DNA of 64,000 bases from an uncultured Tateyamaria sp. (GTDB taxonomy: Bacteria > Pseudomonadota > Alphaproteobacteria > Rhodobacterales > Rhodobacteraceae). The notes below the pieces were generated by a model that was not told the DNA's origin, made no database searches, and saw nothing but the letters and a program-made list of their open reading frames with translations. Made by a program: the position numbers and the translations under genes. The stretch lies in assembly GCA_947501275.1 (NCBI GenBank), contig CANMVD010000002.1, positions 124,001 through 188,000 of the forward strand, in the 5' to 3' direction. Below are positions 26,261-36,652 of this stretch, one piece after another (the stretch's first letter is position 1; each line of letters begins with the position of its first letter).

Positions 26261-26809
26261 ATGCCAAGAGTGTCCGACGCCGAAAAACAGAAATCCCATC
26301 AGCGCATCCTGAGCGCTGCGGCGGGTGTGTTTCGAGAAAAGGGAATTGAGACGACCAGCGTTGCCGAGGTCATGAACGCCGCCGGGATGACCCATGGCGG
26401 GTTCTATCGCCACTTTGCGGACAAGGACGAACTGGTCGATGCAGCCTTCCGTACGGCTGTGGATGTTTCGATTGGCGCGCTGGAAGCGGCAGACGATGCG
26501 CAGGCCGCGCGCGCTGCCTATGTCGATACCTATCTGTCCGATGAGCATGTCGAAAACCGGGCCATTGGCTGCCCTATGGCGGCCCTCGGCTCTGAACTGG
26601 CGCGCACGGATGGTGCCACCAAGCAAAGCGTTTCAGATGCGGTAGGACGGGTGGCGGCACTGCTTGAGAGCGAGAGCGACGGGGACAGCGGTTATGCGCA
26701 ACTGTCCATGCTGATCGGGGCCGTCACCCTGGCGCGACTTGTCGAGGACACGGCACAATCCGACACCATCCTCAAAGCCGCTGCAGCCGCGATCAACAAA
26801 ATCGCATAA
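26261..26809 (+). CDS. TetR/AcrR-family transcriptional regulator
   Basis: A 182-residue repressor with an N-terminal helix-turn-helix (RILSAAAGVFREKG, TTSVAEVMNAAGMTHGGFYRHF, residues about 14-55), then a helical ligand domain. The MTHGGFYRHF recognition helix and the GCPMAALGSELAR segment fit the group near NemR/AcrR-like regulators of reductases. It lies divergent from the NmrA-like operon with direct repeats between them, so it probably controls that operon and itself. The inducer is unknown. Confidence 0.92.
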   Translation: MPRVSDAEKQKSHQRILSAAAGVFREKGIETTSVAEVMNAAGMTHGGFYRHFADKDELVDAAFRTAVDVSIGALEAADDAQAARAAYVDTYLSDEHVENRAIGCPMAALGSELARTDGATKQSVSDAVGRVAALLESESDGDSGYAQLSMLIGAVTLARLVEDTAQSDTILKAAAAAINKIA

Positions 26810-26849
26810 ACGCCGCGAACGCTAGCACGCAAGCCGGACACTTCCGCGC

Positions 26850-27917
26850 TTAGAGGTCCAACCGCAGACCGGTATCCGAATTGAACAGATGGATGTGCTG
26901 CGGCTCGACCGCAAAGCGTCGCGTCGCGCCCTTGTCATTGATGGGATGCACACCGGCCAGACTGATGGTAATGGCATCCGCCCCGTCGCTCAGACCGTCG
27001 CCCAGACGACCGTGCAACAGCGTGTTGGCCCCCAAGGGTTCGGACATCTGGATATGGGCCTCGATCGGCCCTTCCGCATGAGTGGCCAGATGTTCGGGGC
27101 GCAGACCCAACTTGACGGGGCCATCGGGGGCATTGGTCGGGCCAATCACCGTATCACCCATCATGACAGAGCCGCCCTCGATGCGGGCGTCAAAGACGTT
27201 CATCGCCGGGCTGCCAATGAATTGGGCCGCGAACAGGGTGCGCGGGGTTTCGTAAACCTCAAGCGGCGTGCCGATCTGTTCGGCAATGCCGCCGTTCATC
27301 ACAATCATGCGGTCAGCCATGGTCATGGCCTCAACCTGATCGTGGGTCACGTATAGCGATGTGATCCCCAACGTGTCCTGCAATTCGCGGATCTCAAGGC
27401 GCATCTGAACGCGCAGCTTGGCATCCAGATTGGACAACGGTTCGTCAAACAGGAACACGGCAGGTTCGCGTACAATCGCACGGCCCATGGCGACGCGCTG
27501 ACGCTGCCCCCCGGACAGGGCGCGCGGCTTGCGATCCAGCAAAGCCTCCAGCTGCAACAGCTTGGCCGCGTTCTGCACCTTGGCGTCAATCTCGGACTTG
27601 GGCAGCTTGGCGATTTTCAGGCCGTACCCCATGTTCTGACGCACCGACATATGCGGATACAGCGCGTAGTTCTGGAACACCATCGCGATGTCACGCTCCA
27701 TGGGCTCCTTGTCGTTGGCGCGGGTGCCACCGATCAGGATATCGCCAGCCGAGACCGTCTCCAGCCCGGCTACCATGCGCAACAGCGTGGACTTGCCACA
27801 GCCCGACGGGCCGACAATGACGATGAATTCGCCATCGGCAATGTCCATGTCTATGCCGTGGATGACATCCGTGGCGCCAAAGCTTTTCTTGACGTTTTGA
27901 AGGGTGACAGTCGCCAT
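26850..27917 (-). CDS. ugpC: sn-Glycerol-3-phosphate ABC transporter ATP-binding protein
   Basis: A 355-residue ATPase of the MalK/UgpC type: Walker [11 protein letters not shown]-loop FQNYALYPH, signature LSGGQRQRV, Walker [13 protein letters not shown] and a C-terminal TOBE domain ([11 protein letters not shown]). Last gene of ugpBAEC; it starts three bases after the ugpE stop. It drives uptake of glycerol-3-phosphate and probably glycerophosphodiesters. It converges with the TetR gene. Confidence 0.93.
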   Translation of the reverse strand: MATVTLQNVKKSFGATDVIHGIDMDIADGEFIVIVGPSGCGKSTLLRMVAGLETVSAGDILIGGTRANDKEPMERDIAMVFQNYALYPHMSVRQNMGYGLKIAKLPKSEIDAKVQNAAKLLQLEALLDRKPRALSGGQRQRVAMGRAIVREPAVFLFDEPLSNLDAKLRVQMRLEIRELQDTLGITSLYVTHDQVEAMTMADRMIVMNGGIAEQIGTPLEVYETPRTLFAAQFIGSPAMNVFDARIEGGSVMMGDTVIGPTNAPDGPVKLGLRPEHLATHAEGPIEAHIQMSEPLGANTLLHGRLGDGLSDGADAITISLAGVHPINDKGATRRFAVEPQHIHLFNSDTGLRLDL

Positions 27918-27920
27918 GGG

Positions 27921-28778
27921 TTATTTCTCACTATCGACAAGGCCGCGGACAAACAGCTTTTGCATGGACACCACCACAATCACAGGGGGCACCATCGCAA
28001 GGATGGAGGTGGCCATAATCACGGGCCACTCCGCCACGTCATCGCCAGAGGGGAACATCTGTTTGATGCCCATGACGATGGTGTTCATTTCAGGATCGGT
28101 GGTAATGAGCAGCGGCCACAAATACTGGTTCCAGCCATAGATGAACAGGATCACGAACAGCGCTGCAATGTTGGTGCGGCTCATTGGTACAACAATGTCC
28201 CAGAAAAAACGCATGGGGCGGGCCCCATCGACACGCGCCGCCTCGGCCAGCTCATCAGGAATGGTCATGAAGAACTGGCGAAACAGGAAGGTCGCTGTGG
28301 CAGATGCGATCAGCGGAAAGATCAGGCCCGAATAGCTGTTGAGCATCCCAAAGCCCGCCACCACCTCAAAGGTCGGCACGATGCGGACCTCAACAGGCAG
28401 CATCAACGTCAGGAAGATCAGCCAGAAGAACGTCGTGCGCCCCGGGAACTTGAAATAGACAATCGCAAAGGCCGACAGCAGCGAGATGATGATCTTGCCC
28501 ACCGCAATGCCAATGGCCATCACAAGGCTGTTGCCCAGCATGGTCATGACCGGCACGTTCACACCGGAAAAAAGTGCCGCCGAATAGTTTTCCCAGAACT
28601 GATCACCCGGCCAGATCGGCATAGGCGGCGACACGATCTCGGGCTGGGTCACCGTCGAGGCGACAAAGGCCAGCCAGATCGGGAAAAAGATCACCAGAAC
28701 CCCAAGGATCATGAACGCATGGGTCAGCCACAACCCTGCCCCGCGCCGCTCAACCATACCATGCTTTTCCGACGCCAT
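27921..28778 (-). CDS. ugpE: sn-Glycerol-3-phosphate ABC transporter permease
   Basis: A 285-residue permease with six membrane helices. The ATPase-contact loop is [21 protein letters not shown] (about 189-209), and [15 protein letters not shown] near the C-terminus is typical of UgpE. An N-terminal soluble stretch leads into the first helix ([18 protein letters not shown]). Its start overlaps the ugpA stop by one base, so the two are coupled. Confidence 0.93.
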   Translation of the reverse strand: MASEKHGMVERRGAGLWLTHAFMILGVLVIFFPIWLAFVASTVTQPEIVSPPMPIWPGDQFWENYSAALFSGVNVPVMTMLGNSLVMAIGIAVGKIIISLLSAFAIVYFKFPGRTTFFWLIFLTLMLPVEVRIVPTFEVVAGFGMLNSYSGLIFPLIASATATFLFRQFFMTIPDELAEAARVDGARPMRFFWDIVVPMSRTNIAALFVILFIYGWNQYLWPLLITTDPEMNTIVMGIKQMFPSGDDVAEWPVIMATSILAMVPPVIVVVSMQKLFVRGLVDSEK

Positions 28779-29659
28779 CAGTAATGCACCCGCTTTTCGA
28801 TGTATTTGAACTGCACAACCGTCAACAGGCCAACGACAAACAGCAAGATGACAGATTGCGCGGCGGATGATCCCAGATCCTGCCCCACAAACCCATCCGA
28901 AAACACTTTGTAGACAAGGATGGTGGTCGATTGCTGCGGCCCGCCCCCGGTGATCGTGTGGATAACACCGAAGGTTTCAAAGAAGGCGTAGACAATGTTG
29001 ACCACCAGCAGAAAGAACGCCGTGGGCGTGATCAGGGGCAGTACAATCGTGAAAAAACGCCGCCAGAAATGCGCGCCATCAATCGCCGCCGCCTCGATCA
29101 CAGAGCGCGGCACTGCCTGCAGAGCAGCAAAGAAAAACAGAAAGTTATAGCTGATGCGTCCCCATGCGGACGCAACCACAACAAGGCCCATCGCTTCGCC
29201 GCCATTCAGCACGTGGTTCCAGTCGTAGCCAAGCTGCCCAAGATACCACGAGATGACACCCACGCGAGTGTTGAACATGAACAACCACAACACGCCCGCC
29301 ACAGCAGGCGCGACGGCATAAGGCCAAATCAGCAATGTGCGATATATGCCGGACCCCTTGATCAGACGGTCCGCGATCACGGCCAGAAACAGCGCCGGGA
29401 CCATCGAACACAGGGTCACAAGGATGGAAAAGACCGCCGTTGTCAGAAAGGATGTGCGATAAAACCGATCACTCAGCAGGAATTCAAAATTGCCGAGACC
29501 TACAAAGCGGGCGGATAGGCCAAAGGGGTCTGGAATGAAGAGCGATTGCCAGATCGCCTGCCCGGCGGGATAGAAAAAGAAGACCGCCGAAATGATCACT
29601 TGGGGCGCAATAAGTGCAAGTGGCAAAAGCCAGCCCCGAAAGGTCACCCGTTTTTCCAA
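28778..29659 (-). CDS. ugpA: sn-Glycerol-3-phosphate ABC transporter permease
   Basis: A 293-residue permease beginning [20 protein letters not shown]. Helices are evident at residues 10-30 and through the body; the ATPase-contact loop is [22 protein letters not shown] (about 186-207), followed by [15 protein letters not shown], a motif of UgpA. It lies about 60 bases after ugpB, across a hairpin that may lower its expression compared with the binding protein. Confidence 0.93.
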   Translation of the reverse strand: MEKRVTFRGWLLPLALIAPQVIISAVFFFYPAGQAIWQSLFIPDPFGLSARFVGLGNFEFLLSDRFYRTSFLTTAVFSILVTLCSMVPALFLAVIADRLIKGSGIYRTLLIWPYAVAPAVAGVLWLFMFNTRVGVISWYLGQLGYDWNHVLNGGEAMGLVVVASAWGRISYNFLFFFAALQAVPRSVIEAAAIDGAHFWRRFFTIVLPLITPTAFFLLVVNIVYAFFETFGVIHTITGGGPQQSTTILVYKVFSDGFVGQDLGSSAAQSVILLFVVGLLTVVQFKYIEKRVHY

Positions 29660-29682
29660 TTTTCACGCCCCCCCCGAAAAGT

Positions 29683-29711
29683 GGGATGCGACCCGCGCGG
29701 GGCCGCATCCC
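29683..29711 (-). terminator. Attenuator-like hairpin between ugpB and ugpA
   Basis: On the minus strand GGGATGCG and CGCATCCC pair around a GC-rich loop, followed by ACTTTT. It lies just after the ugpB stop and probably reduces read-through into ugpAEC. Confidence 0.55.
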
Positions 29712-29719
29712 TTTATGTT

Positions 29720-31030
29720 TTAACGGTTGGCGCTTTCAAAGCGGCGCAGCAATGCGTCGCCGCGTTCCTTCGCGCTGTCCATCGCAGCCTGAGCCGATTT
29801 GTCACCGGACCAGATGGCCTCCAGCTCTTCGTCGATGATCCCGCGGATCTGGTCAAACGAGCCAAGGCGCAGCCCCTTGGAATTGGCCGTTGGCTCCTTG
29901 GCTGTCATCTGGATCACAGCGATGTCCGTGCCGGGGTTGTCGTCATAGAAACCCGCAGCGCGGGTCACATCGCCTGCCGCAGAGGTGATTGGCAGATATC
30001 CGGTATTCTGGTGCCAGTCGGCCTGCACATCCGAAGACGACAGGAAGCTCAGGAATTCACCCACGCCCTTGTATTCCTCGGACTCGTGCCCTTCCATGAC
30101 CCACAACGACGCGCCGCCGATGATCGTGTTCTGAGGCTCTTGTGCCACGGCACTCCAATAGGGCAGCGGGCGCACTTCGAAATCAAATTCGGCTTCCGCC
30201 TTGATCCCAGCATAACCGGCAGAGCTTTCGGTAAAGAGCGCGCATTCACCCGCCCGGAAGTTCGCACCACCCTCGTTACGCCGGCCCGTATAGATGAACT
30301 TGCCATCCTTGGCCCATTCGCCCATCGCGGTCAGGTGCGCCACTTGCGCAGGTCCATTCAGCATCAGCTCCGTGTCCAGTCCGGCAAAACCGTTGTCTTT
30401 GCTGGCAAATGGAACGTCATGATAGGCCGAGAAGTTCTCGAGGTGAATCCAGCTTTGCCATGCCGTGACCAGCGGGCATTCCTCGCCCCCTGCTTTCAGC
30501 GCCTCCAGCGCGCCGCCCACATTTTCCCATGTGGACAGATCCATGTCGGGATCGACACCTGCTGCCTCAAAGGCATCGCGGTTCACCCAAAGGACAGGCG
30601 TGGACGAGTTGAAGGGCAGCGAAAGCATGTCGCCGTCCGTGGTTGTGTAATAGCCTTTTACGGACCCGATATAGGCCTCGGGATCAAAGGACGCGCCACT
30701 TTCGGCCATCACTTCGTAGACCGGCTTGATCGCGCCCTTGGCACCCATCATCGTTGCGGTGCCTACTTCGAACACCATCAGGATGTGGGGCTGTTCTTGT
30801 GCGCGGAAGGCCGCGATTCCGGCATTGAGTGTTTCGGAGTAGTTGCCCTTGTGGCTCTGGACGACCTTGTAGTCGCTCTGGCTGGCGTTAAACGCATCAA
30901 CCTGCGCTGCCACCAACTCGCCCAGGCGCCCCGTGAAGGCGTGCCAGAACTGAACTTCGGTCTCGGCCGAGGCAGCAATGGGCGTCAGCGCGGTTGTTGC
31001 GGCAAAGGCGCCGAGTAAGAACTTATTCAT
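29720..31030 (-). CDS. ugpB: sn-Glycerol-3-phosphate ABC transporter binding protein
   Basis: A 436-residue periplasmic protein with signal peptide (LLGAFAATTALTPIAASA). It follows the UgpB pattern closely: VQFWHAFTGRLGELV, YKVVQSHKGNYSETLNAGI, VFEVGTATMM, LPFNSSTPVLWVN, WIHLENFSA and, near the end, KGLRLGSFDQIRGIIDEELE. It captures glycerol-3-phosphate for UgpAEC. GGGAGGA precedes the ATG. It is divergent from a LysR regulator. Confidence 0.95.
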   Translation of the reverse strand: MNKFLLGAFAATTALTPIAASAETEVQFWHAFTGRLGELVAAQVDAFNASQSDYKVVQSHKGNYSETLNAGIAAFRAQEQPHILMVFEVGTATMMGAKGAIKPVYEVMAESGASFDPEAYIGSVKGYYTTTDGDMLSLPFNSSTPVLWVNRDAFEAAGVDPDMDLSTWENVGGALEALKAGGEECPLVTAWQSWIHLENFSAYHDVPFASKDNGFAGLDTELMLNGPAQVAHLTAMGEWAKDGKFIYTGRRNEGGANFRAGECALFTESSAGYAGIKAEAEFDFEVRPLPYWSAVAQEPQNTIIGGASLWVMEGHESEEYKGVGEFLSFLSSSDVQADWHQNTGYLPITSAAGDVTRAAGFYDDNPGTDIAVIQMTAKEPTANSKGLRLGSFDQIRGIIDEELEAIWSGDKSAQAAMDSAKERGDALLRRFESANR

Positions 31031-31112
31031 GTTATCCTCCCGTGCATCTGTCGATGCGTTTTTTTTGGTTCCACCGGCACGTCGTTGAGTCGGGGGAATT
31101 CAATGATGGCGA

Positions 31113-31148
31113 GTGTATTGGCACTTAGCCATAGTTCAAGCTGCCAAT
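31113..31148 (-). promoter_or_regulatory. Candidate ugpB promoter with overlapping LysR-type dyad
   Basis: On the minus strand TTGAAC (31140-31135) and TACACT (31118-31113) form a -35/-10 pair with 16-base spacing. A dyad TTGGCA...TGCCAA (31119-31124 and 31143-31148) overlaps it. This is the kind of site a LysR regulator, encoded divergently, would bind. Confidence 0.45.
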
Positions 31149-31208
31149 TTCCCAATTTCTTATAACCTCATGCTATACTTGGAAGGCGATCCGTGCGTAA
31201 AAACAGAC

Positions 31209-32120
31209 ATGTCAGGCCGTAAAACACCACGATTCCGCCAACTCGAAGCCCTTATGGCAGTCATTCTTAATGGATCTGTGACAGCTGCCGCCGCGGACCT
31301 CGGGATCAGTCAGCCCGCCGCCAGCCGGCTGCTTGCCGATTTGGCAAAAGAGTTTGATTTTCAACTCTTTGACAAGCGCGACGGCCGCCTTGTTCCGTCA
31401 CAAGAGGTGCGCCTGCTGGAACCCGATATCCGCCGTGTCATCGAACTGATGCGCCAGATTTCGGATGTCAGCGCCGACATTACAAAACGCAAGGCAGGCC
31501 ATATCCGCATCGCCTGCCTGCCCGGTTTTGCCACGAGCCACCTGCCGAGGGTCGTGGCCGAATTTTTACGTGACCGTCCCGGCATCTCGGTGACGATCGA
31601 ACCTGACAGGCCTGAACGAATCCTCGAATGGATGGTCACGGAACAATATGACTTTGGGATCACGGACGGGTTCTTTGGCCACCCCGCAGTTGAGCGGACC
31701 GATGTGAATGTCCGTACTGTCTGCATCTTTCCCGCAGGGCATCCGCTGGAACAGCGCCAGAACATCCGGCCCCGTGATCTGGCCCGTGAAAACATCATTC
31801 ACACCAGAAGGGACAGCGTCTTTTTTCAGGAACTTGAGCGACGCTTTCAGGATGATCAGGTCGAGCTGCGCTCGCATATCGAGGTCCGCCAGTTTACTGC
31901 CGCATGCGAACTGGTCTGCCACGGCGTTGGCGTGTCGGTTGTAAGTGAACTCGATGCCGTGAAATACGCCAATCAAGGCATTGCGTTTCGCCCCTTTCAG
32001 CCCGCCCTGCCCCATGGCATTTCACTGGTACGCCCGATCCACAAAACCCCTTCTCTCATCACGCTGGAGTTTTTCGAGACGTTCAAAGCCAGCCTTGATC
32101 CATACCTGATGCGGCCCTGA
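31209..32120 (+). CDS. LysR-family transcriptional regulator
   Basis: A 303-residue regulator starting at ATG 31209 (MSGRKTPRFRQLEAL); an in-frame extension to 31113 would run through the promoter region. The winged helix-turn-helix is at residues about 8-67 (GSVTAAAADLGISQPAASRLLADL), and the rest is the two-lobed effector domain (IRIACLPGFATSHLPRVV, ACELVCHGVGVSVV). Divergent placement suggests control of ugpBAEC; a -10-like TATACT at 31175-31180 may serve this gene. Confidence 0.93.
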   Translation: MSGRKTPRFRQLEALMAVILNGSVTAAAADLGISQPAASRLLADLAKEFDFQLFDKRDGRLVPSQEVRLLEPDIRRVIELMRQISDVSADITKRKAGHIRIACLPGFATSHLPRVVAEFLRDRPGISVTIEPDRPERILEWMVTEQYDFGITDGFFGHPAVERTDVNVRTVCIFPAGHPLEQRQNIRPRDLARENIIHTRRDSVFFQELERRFQDDQVELRSHIEVRQFTAACELVCHGVGVSVVSELDAVKYANQGIAFRPFQPALPHGISLVRPIHKTPSLITLEFFETFKASLDPYLMRP

Positions 32121-32313
32121 CACTGGCCCCAAACAAACCGCAGCCCGCTTAAAAAATGCGCAACCGAAACACGTTTGCGCGACGCGTTCACAACCCGAGA
32201 TTGTCAATGCACGGCGCGCGGGGATACAAAGCTCTGGTCACACATGTCCTGATTCATCCTTGCCGATGAGGCCGACGCGGCTACCTGACCCAAGAACCAC
32301 AAGCGAGCCAGCA

Positions 32314-33441
32314 ATGCGCATCTTCTCAGTTTTAGCCACCATGTCTGTCTTGGGTCTGTGGCTCGGTCCCCTTCATGCACAGCAAGGCCCGCCCTCCGTG
32401 GTCGCCGCCAACCCTGTCGTCAAAACGATTGTCGAGGACGATGAATTCGTCGGACGCTTTGGTGCCTCGGCAGAAGTGGACGTGCGCGCCCGCGTGTCCG
32501 GGTTCCTTGATGAGGTGCATTTCACCGATGGCAGTCTGGTTGAGAAAGACCAGTTGCTGTTCACAATTGATCAGCGCCAGTTTCGCACGGCTTTGCGGCA
32601 GGCACAGGCCCAGATCGACATCGCAGAAGCCACAAGCGCCTTTACCAGCGAGCAACTGGAACGTGCGCAGTCGCTGATCAGCAATGGCACGATCCCGCAA
32701 AGCATCGTGGATGAACGGCGCGAGGCGTTTCTGGCCGCGCAAGGCGCTCTGGAGCAGGCCCGCGCGGCACTGGAATTGGCCGAGCTGGATCTTGAATACT
32801 CCGAAATCCGAGCGCCCATGGCGGGCCGCATTGACCGCGCGTTACTCGATCCGGGCAACCTTGTGACCCAGAACCAAACGATGCTGACATCGATTGTCGC
32901 CACAGATCCGATCTATTTCTACTTCGACATCGACGAGCGTTTCTTTCTTGCCTATGCCCGCGATGCAAGGGCACGCGGCTCGATGTTGCAGGAGGGCGCA
33001 AATGCGCTCGAAGTGCGCGTCACCGTCTCTGATCGACAAGTGCCTGCCCAAATCGGCTATCTTGATTTCTCCGAGAACCGCATCGACAGCGAAACCGGCA
33101 CCATGCGGGTGCGCGCGGTTCTGGACAACCCCGATGAGTTGCTGACACCCGGCCTGTTCGGACGGATCAACGTGCCCGGCTCGCTGCCCTATGAAGGCGT
33201 GCTGATCCCGGATGCGGCGATTGTCTCGGACCAGAACCGCCGTCTTGTGATGTCGCTGGACGCAGAGGGCAACGTGACGCCCATCCCGATCCGGCCAGGG
33301 CCGCGCATTGATGGTTACCGGGTTGTGCGCAATGGACTGGACGGGTCCGAAACAATTGTCATCGAAGGTTTGATCCGCGCCCGCCCCGGCAGCGTTGTCG
33401 CGCCGGAAATGGTCGAACTGCCGCCCGTCGCGGCCAACTGA
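32314..33441 (+). CDS. RND efflux periplasmic adaptor (membrane fusion protein)
   Basis: A 375-residue AcrA/MexE-type adaptor with signal sequence (FSVLATMSVLGLWLGPLHA). Order of parts: lipoyl half (AEVDVRARVSGFLDEVHF), an alpha-helical hairpin (about 85-145), second lipoyl half (EYSEIRAPMAGRIDRALL), then beta-barrel and membrane-proximal domains. It links the pump encoded directly downstream to an outer-membrane channel, which is not in this window. One base separates its stop from the pump's ATG. Confidence 0.93.
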   Translation: MRIFSVLATMSVLGLWLGPLHAQQGPPSVVAANPVVKTIVEDDEFVGRFGASAEVDVRARVSGFLDEVHFTDGSLVEKDQLLFTIDQRQFRTALRQAQAQIDIAEATSAFTSEQLERAQSLISNGTIPQSIVDERREAFLAAQGALEQARAALELAELDLEYSEIRAPMAGRIDRALLDPGNLVTQNQTMLTSIVATDPIYFYFDIDERFFLAYARDARARGSMLQEGANALEVRVTVSDRQVPAQIGYLDFSENRIDSETGTMRVRAVLDNPDELLTPGLFGRINVPGSLPYEGVLIPDAAIVSDQNRRLVMSLDAEGNVTPIPIRPGPRIDGYRVVRNGLDGSETIVIEGLIRARPGSVVAPEMVELPPVAAN

Positions 33442-33442
33442 C

Positions 33443-36400
33443 ATGGGTCGTTTCTTTGTCGCCCGCCCGGTCTTTGCAATTGTCCTGTCGGTCATTCTGA
33501 CCATAGTCGGATTGCTGGCCTATTTCGAACTGCCGGTCGAGCAGTACCCGGAAATCGCCCCGCCCTCCATTGTGGTGCGCGCCGCCTATCCCGGCGCGGA
33601 TGCGGCCACGATCGCCGCCACCGTCGCCACCCCGATCGAACAGGAGATCAACGGGGTTGAGGGTATGCTGTACATGTCCTCATACTCGACCGCCGATGGG
33701 TCGATGTCACTGACGATCACCTTTGAATTGGGCACCGATCTCGATTCTGCGCAGGTGCTGGTGCAAAACCGCGTGGCCGTTGCCGAACCCCGCCTGCCTC
33801 AGGAGGTGCGCGCCCTCGGCGTCACAACGACAAAGTCGTCGCCTGACCTGATGATGGTTGTACACATGCTGTCGCCGGATGAAACCTTCGACCAGCTATA
33901 CGTGTCCAACTATGCCCGCTCGCGGGTGCGCGACCGATTGGTGCGTCTGGACGGCGTTGGTGATCTGCTGATCTTTGGCGAGCGCGAATTCTCTGCCCGG
34001 GTCTGGCTTGATCCGGACCGCCTTGGCTCGCTCGGGCTGACGGCAGGAGACGTGGTGACAGCGCTGCGCGAACAAAACGTGCAGGTGTCAGGCGGATCAC
34101 TCGGCGCGCCGCCAAACAACGCCGACAGCGCATTTCAGGTCACACTGACAACCCAAGGACGGCTGGAAGATCCCCGCGAATTCGGGCGTGTGATCGTCAA
34201 ATCGTCCGACGACGGGCGCGTTGTGCGGGTGCGTGATGTTGCACGGGTCGAAATCGGCGCGCGCTCTTATGTGACCAACTCCTATCTCAACAACAAACCC
34301 GCTGTTGCGCTCGGGATCTTTCAACGGCCGGGCACCAATGCACTGGCCTCCGCGGATGAGATCCTGTCGGTGATGGAGGAGGTCTCTCAGGATTTCCCAC
34401 CGGGGCTCGAATATCAGGTTGTCTATAACCCCACCGAATTCATCGAGGCATCGGTCAACGCGGTCTACCAGACACTGCTTGAGGCGGTATTGCTGGTTGT
34501 CGTGGTCATAATCGTGTTCCTGCAAAGCTGGCGCACAGCCATTATTCCACTGCTGGCCATCCCAGTGTCACTGATCGGCACGTTCGCGGTCATGTACGCT
34601 CTGGGGTATTCGCTGAACCTTCTGACTCTGTTCGGCCTGATCCTCGCCATCGGGATTGTCGTCGACGACGCGATTGTCGTTGTCGAAAACGTCGAGCGGA
34701 ACATCGACAACGGGATGAGCCCGCGCCAAGCGTCTGCCCGTACAATGGACGAAGTGCAAAGCGCAATCATCGGCACCTCGCTTGTTCTGATCGCAGTCTT
34801 TGTCCCTGCAGCCCTCGTGCCGGGAATCACAGGCCAATTCTATCGACAATTCGCGGTCACCATTTCTGTGGCGACTGTCATCTCCACCATCAACTCGCTC
34901 AGCCTTTCACCGGCCATGGCTGCAGCGATCCTCAAGCCACGGGATGCCGCGCCCTCCCGCAATCCGCTGGCACTGCTGACGCGGCCATTGGCGAATGGGT
35001 TCAACCGCGGATTTGATGCACTGGCGCGCGGATATGGATGGGTTGTGCGGCTGTTGGTCAGCTCCGTCGGAATGCTGGGGCTGTCGCTGACGGCATTTGC
35101 CGGTCTGCTCGGCGTGACCTATTGGCTCAATACCCAAGTGCCCACGGGATTCATTCCGGATGCAGATCAGGGTTATGCCATCGTGGTTGTGCAACTGCCT
35201 GACGGTGCTGCGCTGGAGCGCACGGACAACATCATCCAGCAAGCCACCAATATTGCGCTCGAAACGCCCGGCGTGACCAACGCCGTCGCTTTTGCCGGGT
35301 TTTCCGGGGCAACCTTTACCAATGCCAGCAATCAGGGCGTAATCTTCACCACCTTTGACACGTTCGAAAACCGTGCGGAGAACGGTCAGACCGCTGGCGC
35401 CATTGTCGGCAACCTCTTTGGCCGGATGCAAAGCCTGCGCGAAGCTTTCGTCATTGCCATTGCCCCCCCTGCCGTGCGCGGCGTGGGGACAGGCGGCGGG
35501 TTCAAGCTGCAATTGCAGGAAACCGAAAGCGCGGATATGCGTCGCGTGCTGAACGCCGCCTATGCGATTATGGGCAGCGCGGGTCAGTCTGATCAGGTGC
35601 AAGGAGTGTTTACCACCTTCTCCGCCGGGTCTCCGCAGCTTTACCTTGAAATCGACCGGGTGCGCGCGCAGATGCTGAACGTACCAATCGGTGCCATTTT
35701 CGAGGCACTCTCGATTAATCTCGGCTCCTCCTATGTGAACGACTTCAACGCATTTGGACGGCTGTTTCAGGTGCGCGCGCAGGCGGATGAACAATTCCGG
35801 CTGGACGAAAGCGACATCCGCAATCTGCGCGTGCGTTCAGCCACCGGAGCACTTGTGCCGCTTGGCACGCTCGTGACGGTTCAGGAAACAGCCGGGCCCG
35901 CCCTTGTACAACGCTATAACCAGCAAGTGTCGGTCCCTGTTCAAGGATCGGCGGCACCGGGTGTGTCAACCGGTCAGGCCCTTCTGGCGATGGAAGAGCT
36001 TGCCGAGTCAGTCCTGCCCCCGGGGCTGGACTACGAATGGACGGAATTGGCGTTACAAGAGCGCAACCAAGGCGACACTGCGGCCTATATCTTTGCCTTT
36101 TCGATCCTGTTTGCCTTTCTCTTTCTTGCCGCGCTGTATGAAAGCTGGGCCTTGCCGCTGGCCATTATCCTGATTGTGCCGCTGTCGGTTCTCGGAGCAT
36201 TGGCCGGGGTGATGCTGCGGGGCATGGACAACAACATCCTCACCCAAGTGGGGCTGATCGTGCTTGTGGGACTTGCCGCCAAGAACGCCATCCTCATCGT
36301 GGAATTTGCCAAACAGGCGCAGGAAGAACGCGGGCTTGGCCCGGTAGACGCCGCTGTCGAGGCCAGCCAGTTGCGTTTGCGGCCCATCCTTATGACAGCC

Positions 36401-36589
36401 TTTGCCTTTATCCTTGGGGTGGTGCCGCTGATGATCGCAGCAGGTCCGGGCTCAGAGATGCGACAAGCATTGGGTACGGCCGTGTTCTTTGGAATGTCCG
36501 GGGTCACCTTTCTGGGACTGTTCTTCACGCCGGTCTTTTACGTTCTGCTCAGACGGATCTTTCCCAACAGACCCCCGCAGGAAGAGTAA
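33443..36589 (+). CDS. RND multidrug efflux transporter (AcrB-like)
   Basis: A 1048-residue proton-driven pump: an N-terminal helix (FFVARPVFAIVLSVILTIVG), two large periplasmic loops and 12 membrane helices in two halves. The proton-relay helix carries GIVVDDAIVVVENVER with adjacent aspartates; FLAALYESWALPL and GLAAKNAILIVEFA lie in the second half. ATG 33443 immediately follows the adaptor stop. The substrate cannot be read from sequence; the length and layout fit the HAE-1 family of drug and solvent exporters. Confidence 0.94.
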   Translation: MGRFFVARPVFAIVLSVILTIVGLLAYFELPVEQYPEIAPPSIVVRAAYPGADAATIAATVATPIEQEINGVEGMLYMSSYSTADGSMSLTITFELGTDLDSAQVLVQNRVAVAEPRLPQEVRALGVTTTKSSPDLMMVVHMLSPDETFDQLYVSNYARSRVRDRLVRLDGVGDLLIFGEREFSARVWLDPDRLGSLGLTAGDVVTALREQNVQVSGGSLGAPPNNADSAFQVTLTTQGRLEDPREFGRVIVKSSDDGRVVRVRDVARVEIGARSYVTNSYLNNKPAVALGIFQRPGTNALASADEILSVMEEVSQDFPPGLEYQVVYNPTEFIEASVNAVYQTLLEAVLLVVVVIIVFLQSWRTAIIPLLAIPVSLIGTFAVMYALGYSLNLLTLFGLILAIGIVVDDAIVVVENVERNIDNGMSPRQASARTMDEVQSAIIGTSLVLIAVFVPAALVPGITGQFYRQFAVTISVATVISTINSLSLSPAMAAAILKPRDAAPSRNPLALLTRPLANGFNRGFDALARGYGWVVRLLVSSVGMLGLSLTAFAGLLGVTYWLNTQVPTGFIPDADQGYAIVVVQLPDGAALERTDNIIQQATNIALETPGVTNAVAFAGFSGATFTNASNQGVIFTTFDTFENRAENGQTAGAIVGNLFGRMQSLREAFVIAIAPPAVRGVGTGGGFKLQLQETESADMRRVLNAAYAIMGSAGQSDQVQGVFTTFSAGSPQLYLEIDRVRAQMLNVPIGAIFEALSINLGSSYVNDFNAFGRLFQVRAQADEQFRLDESDIRNLRVRSATGALVPLGTLVTVQETAGPALVQRYNQQVSVPVQGSAAPGVSTGQALLAMEELAESVLPPGLDYEWTELALQERNQGDTAAYIFAFSILFAFLFLAALYESWALPLAIILIVPLSVLGALAGVMLRGMDNNILTQVGLIVLVGLAAKNAILIVEFAKQAQEERGLGPVDAAVEASQLRLRPILMTAFAFILGVVPLMIAAGPGSEMRQALGTAVFFGMSGVTFLGLFFTPVFYVLLRRIFPNRPPQEE

Positions 36590-36652
36590 CCGCCTCATGC
36601 GGTACGCCGCATCCTGTGATATCATGGTCCGCGCACAGCGAAAGAAATGCCC

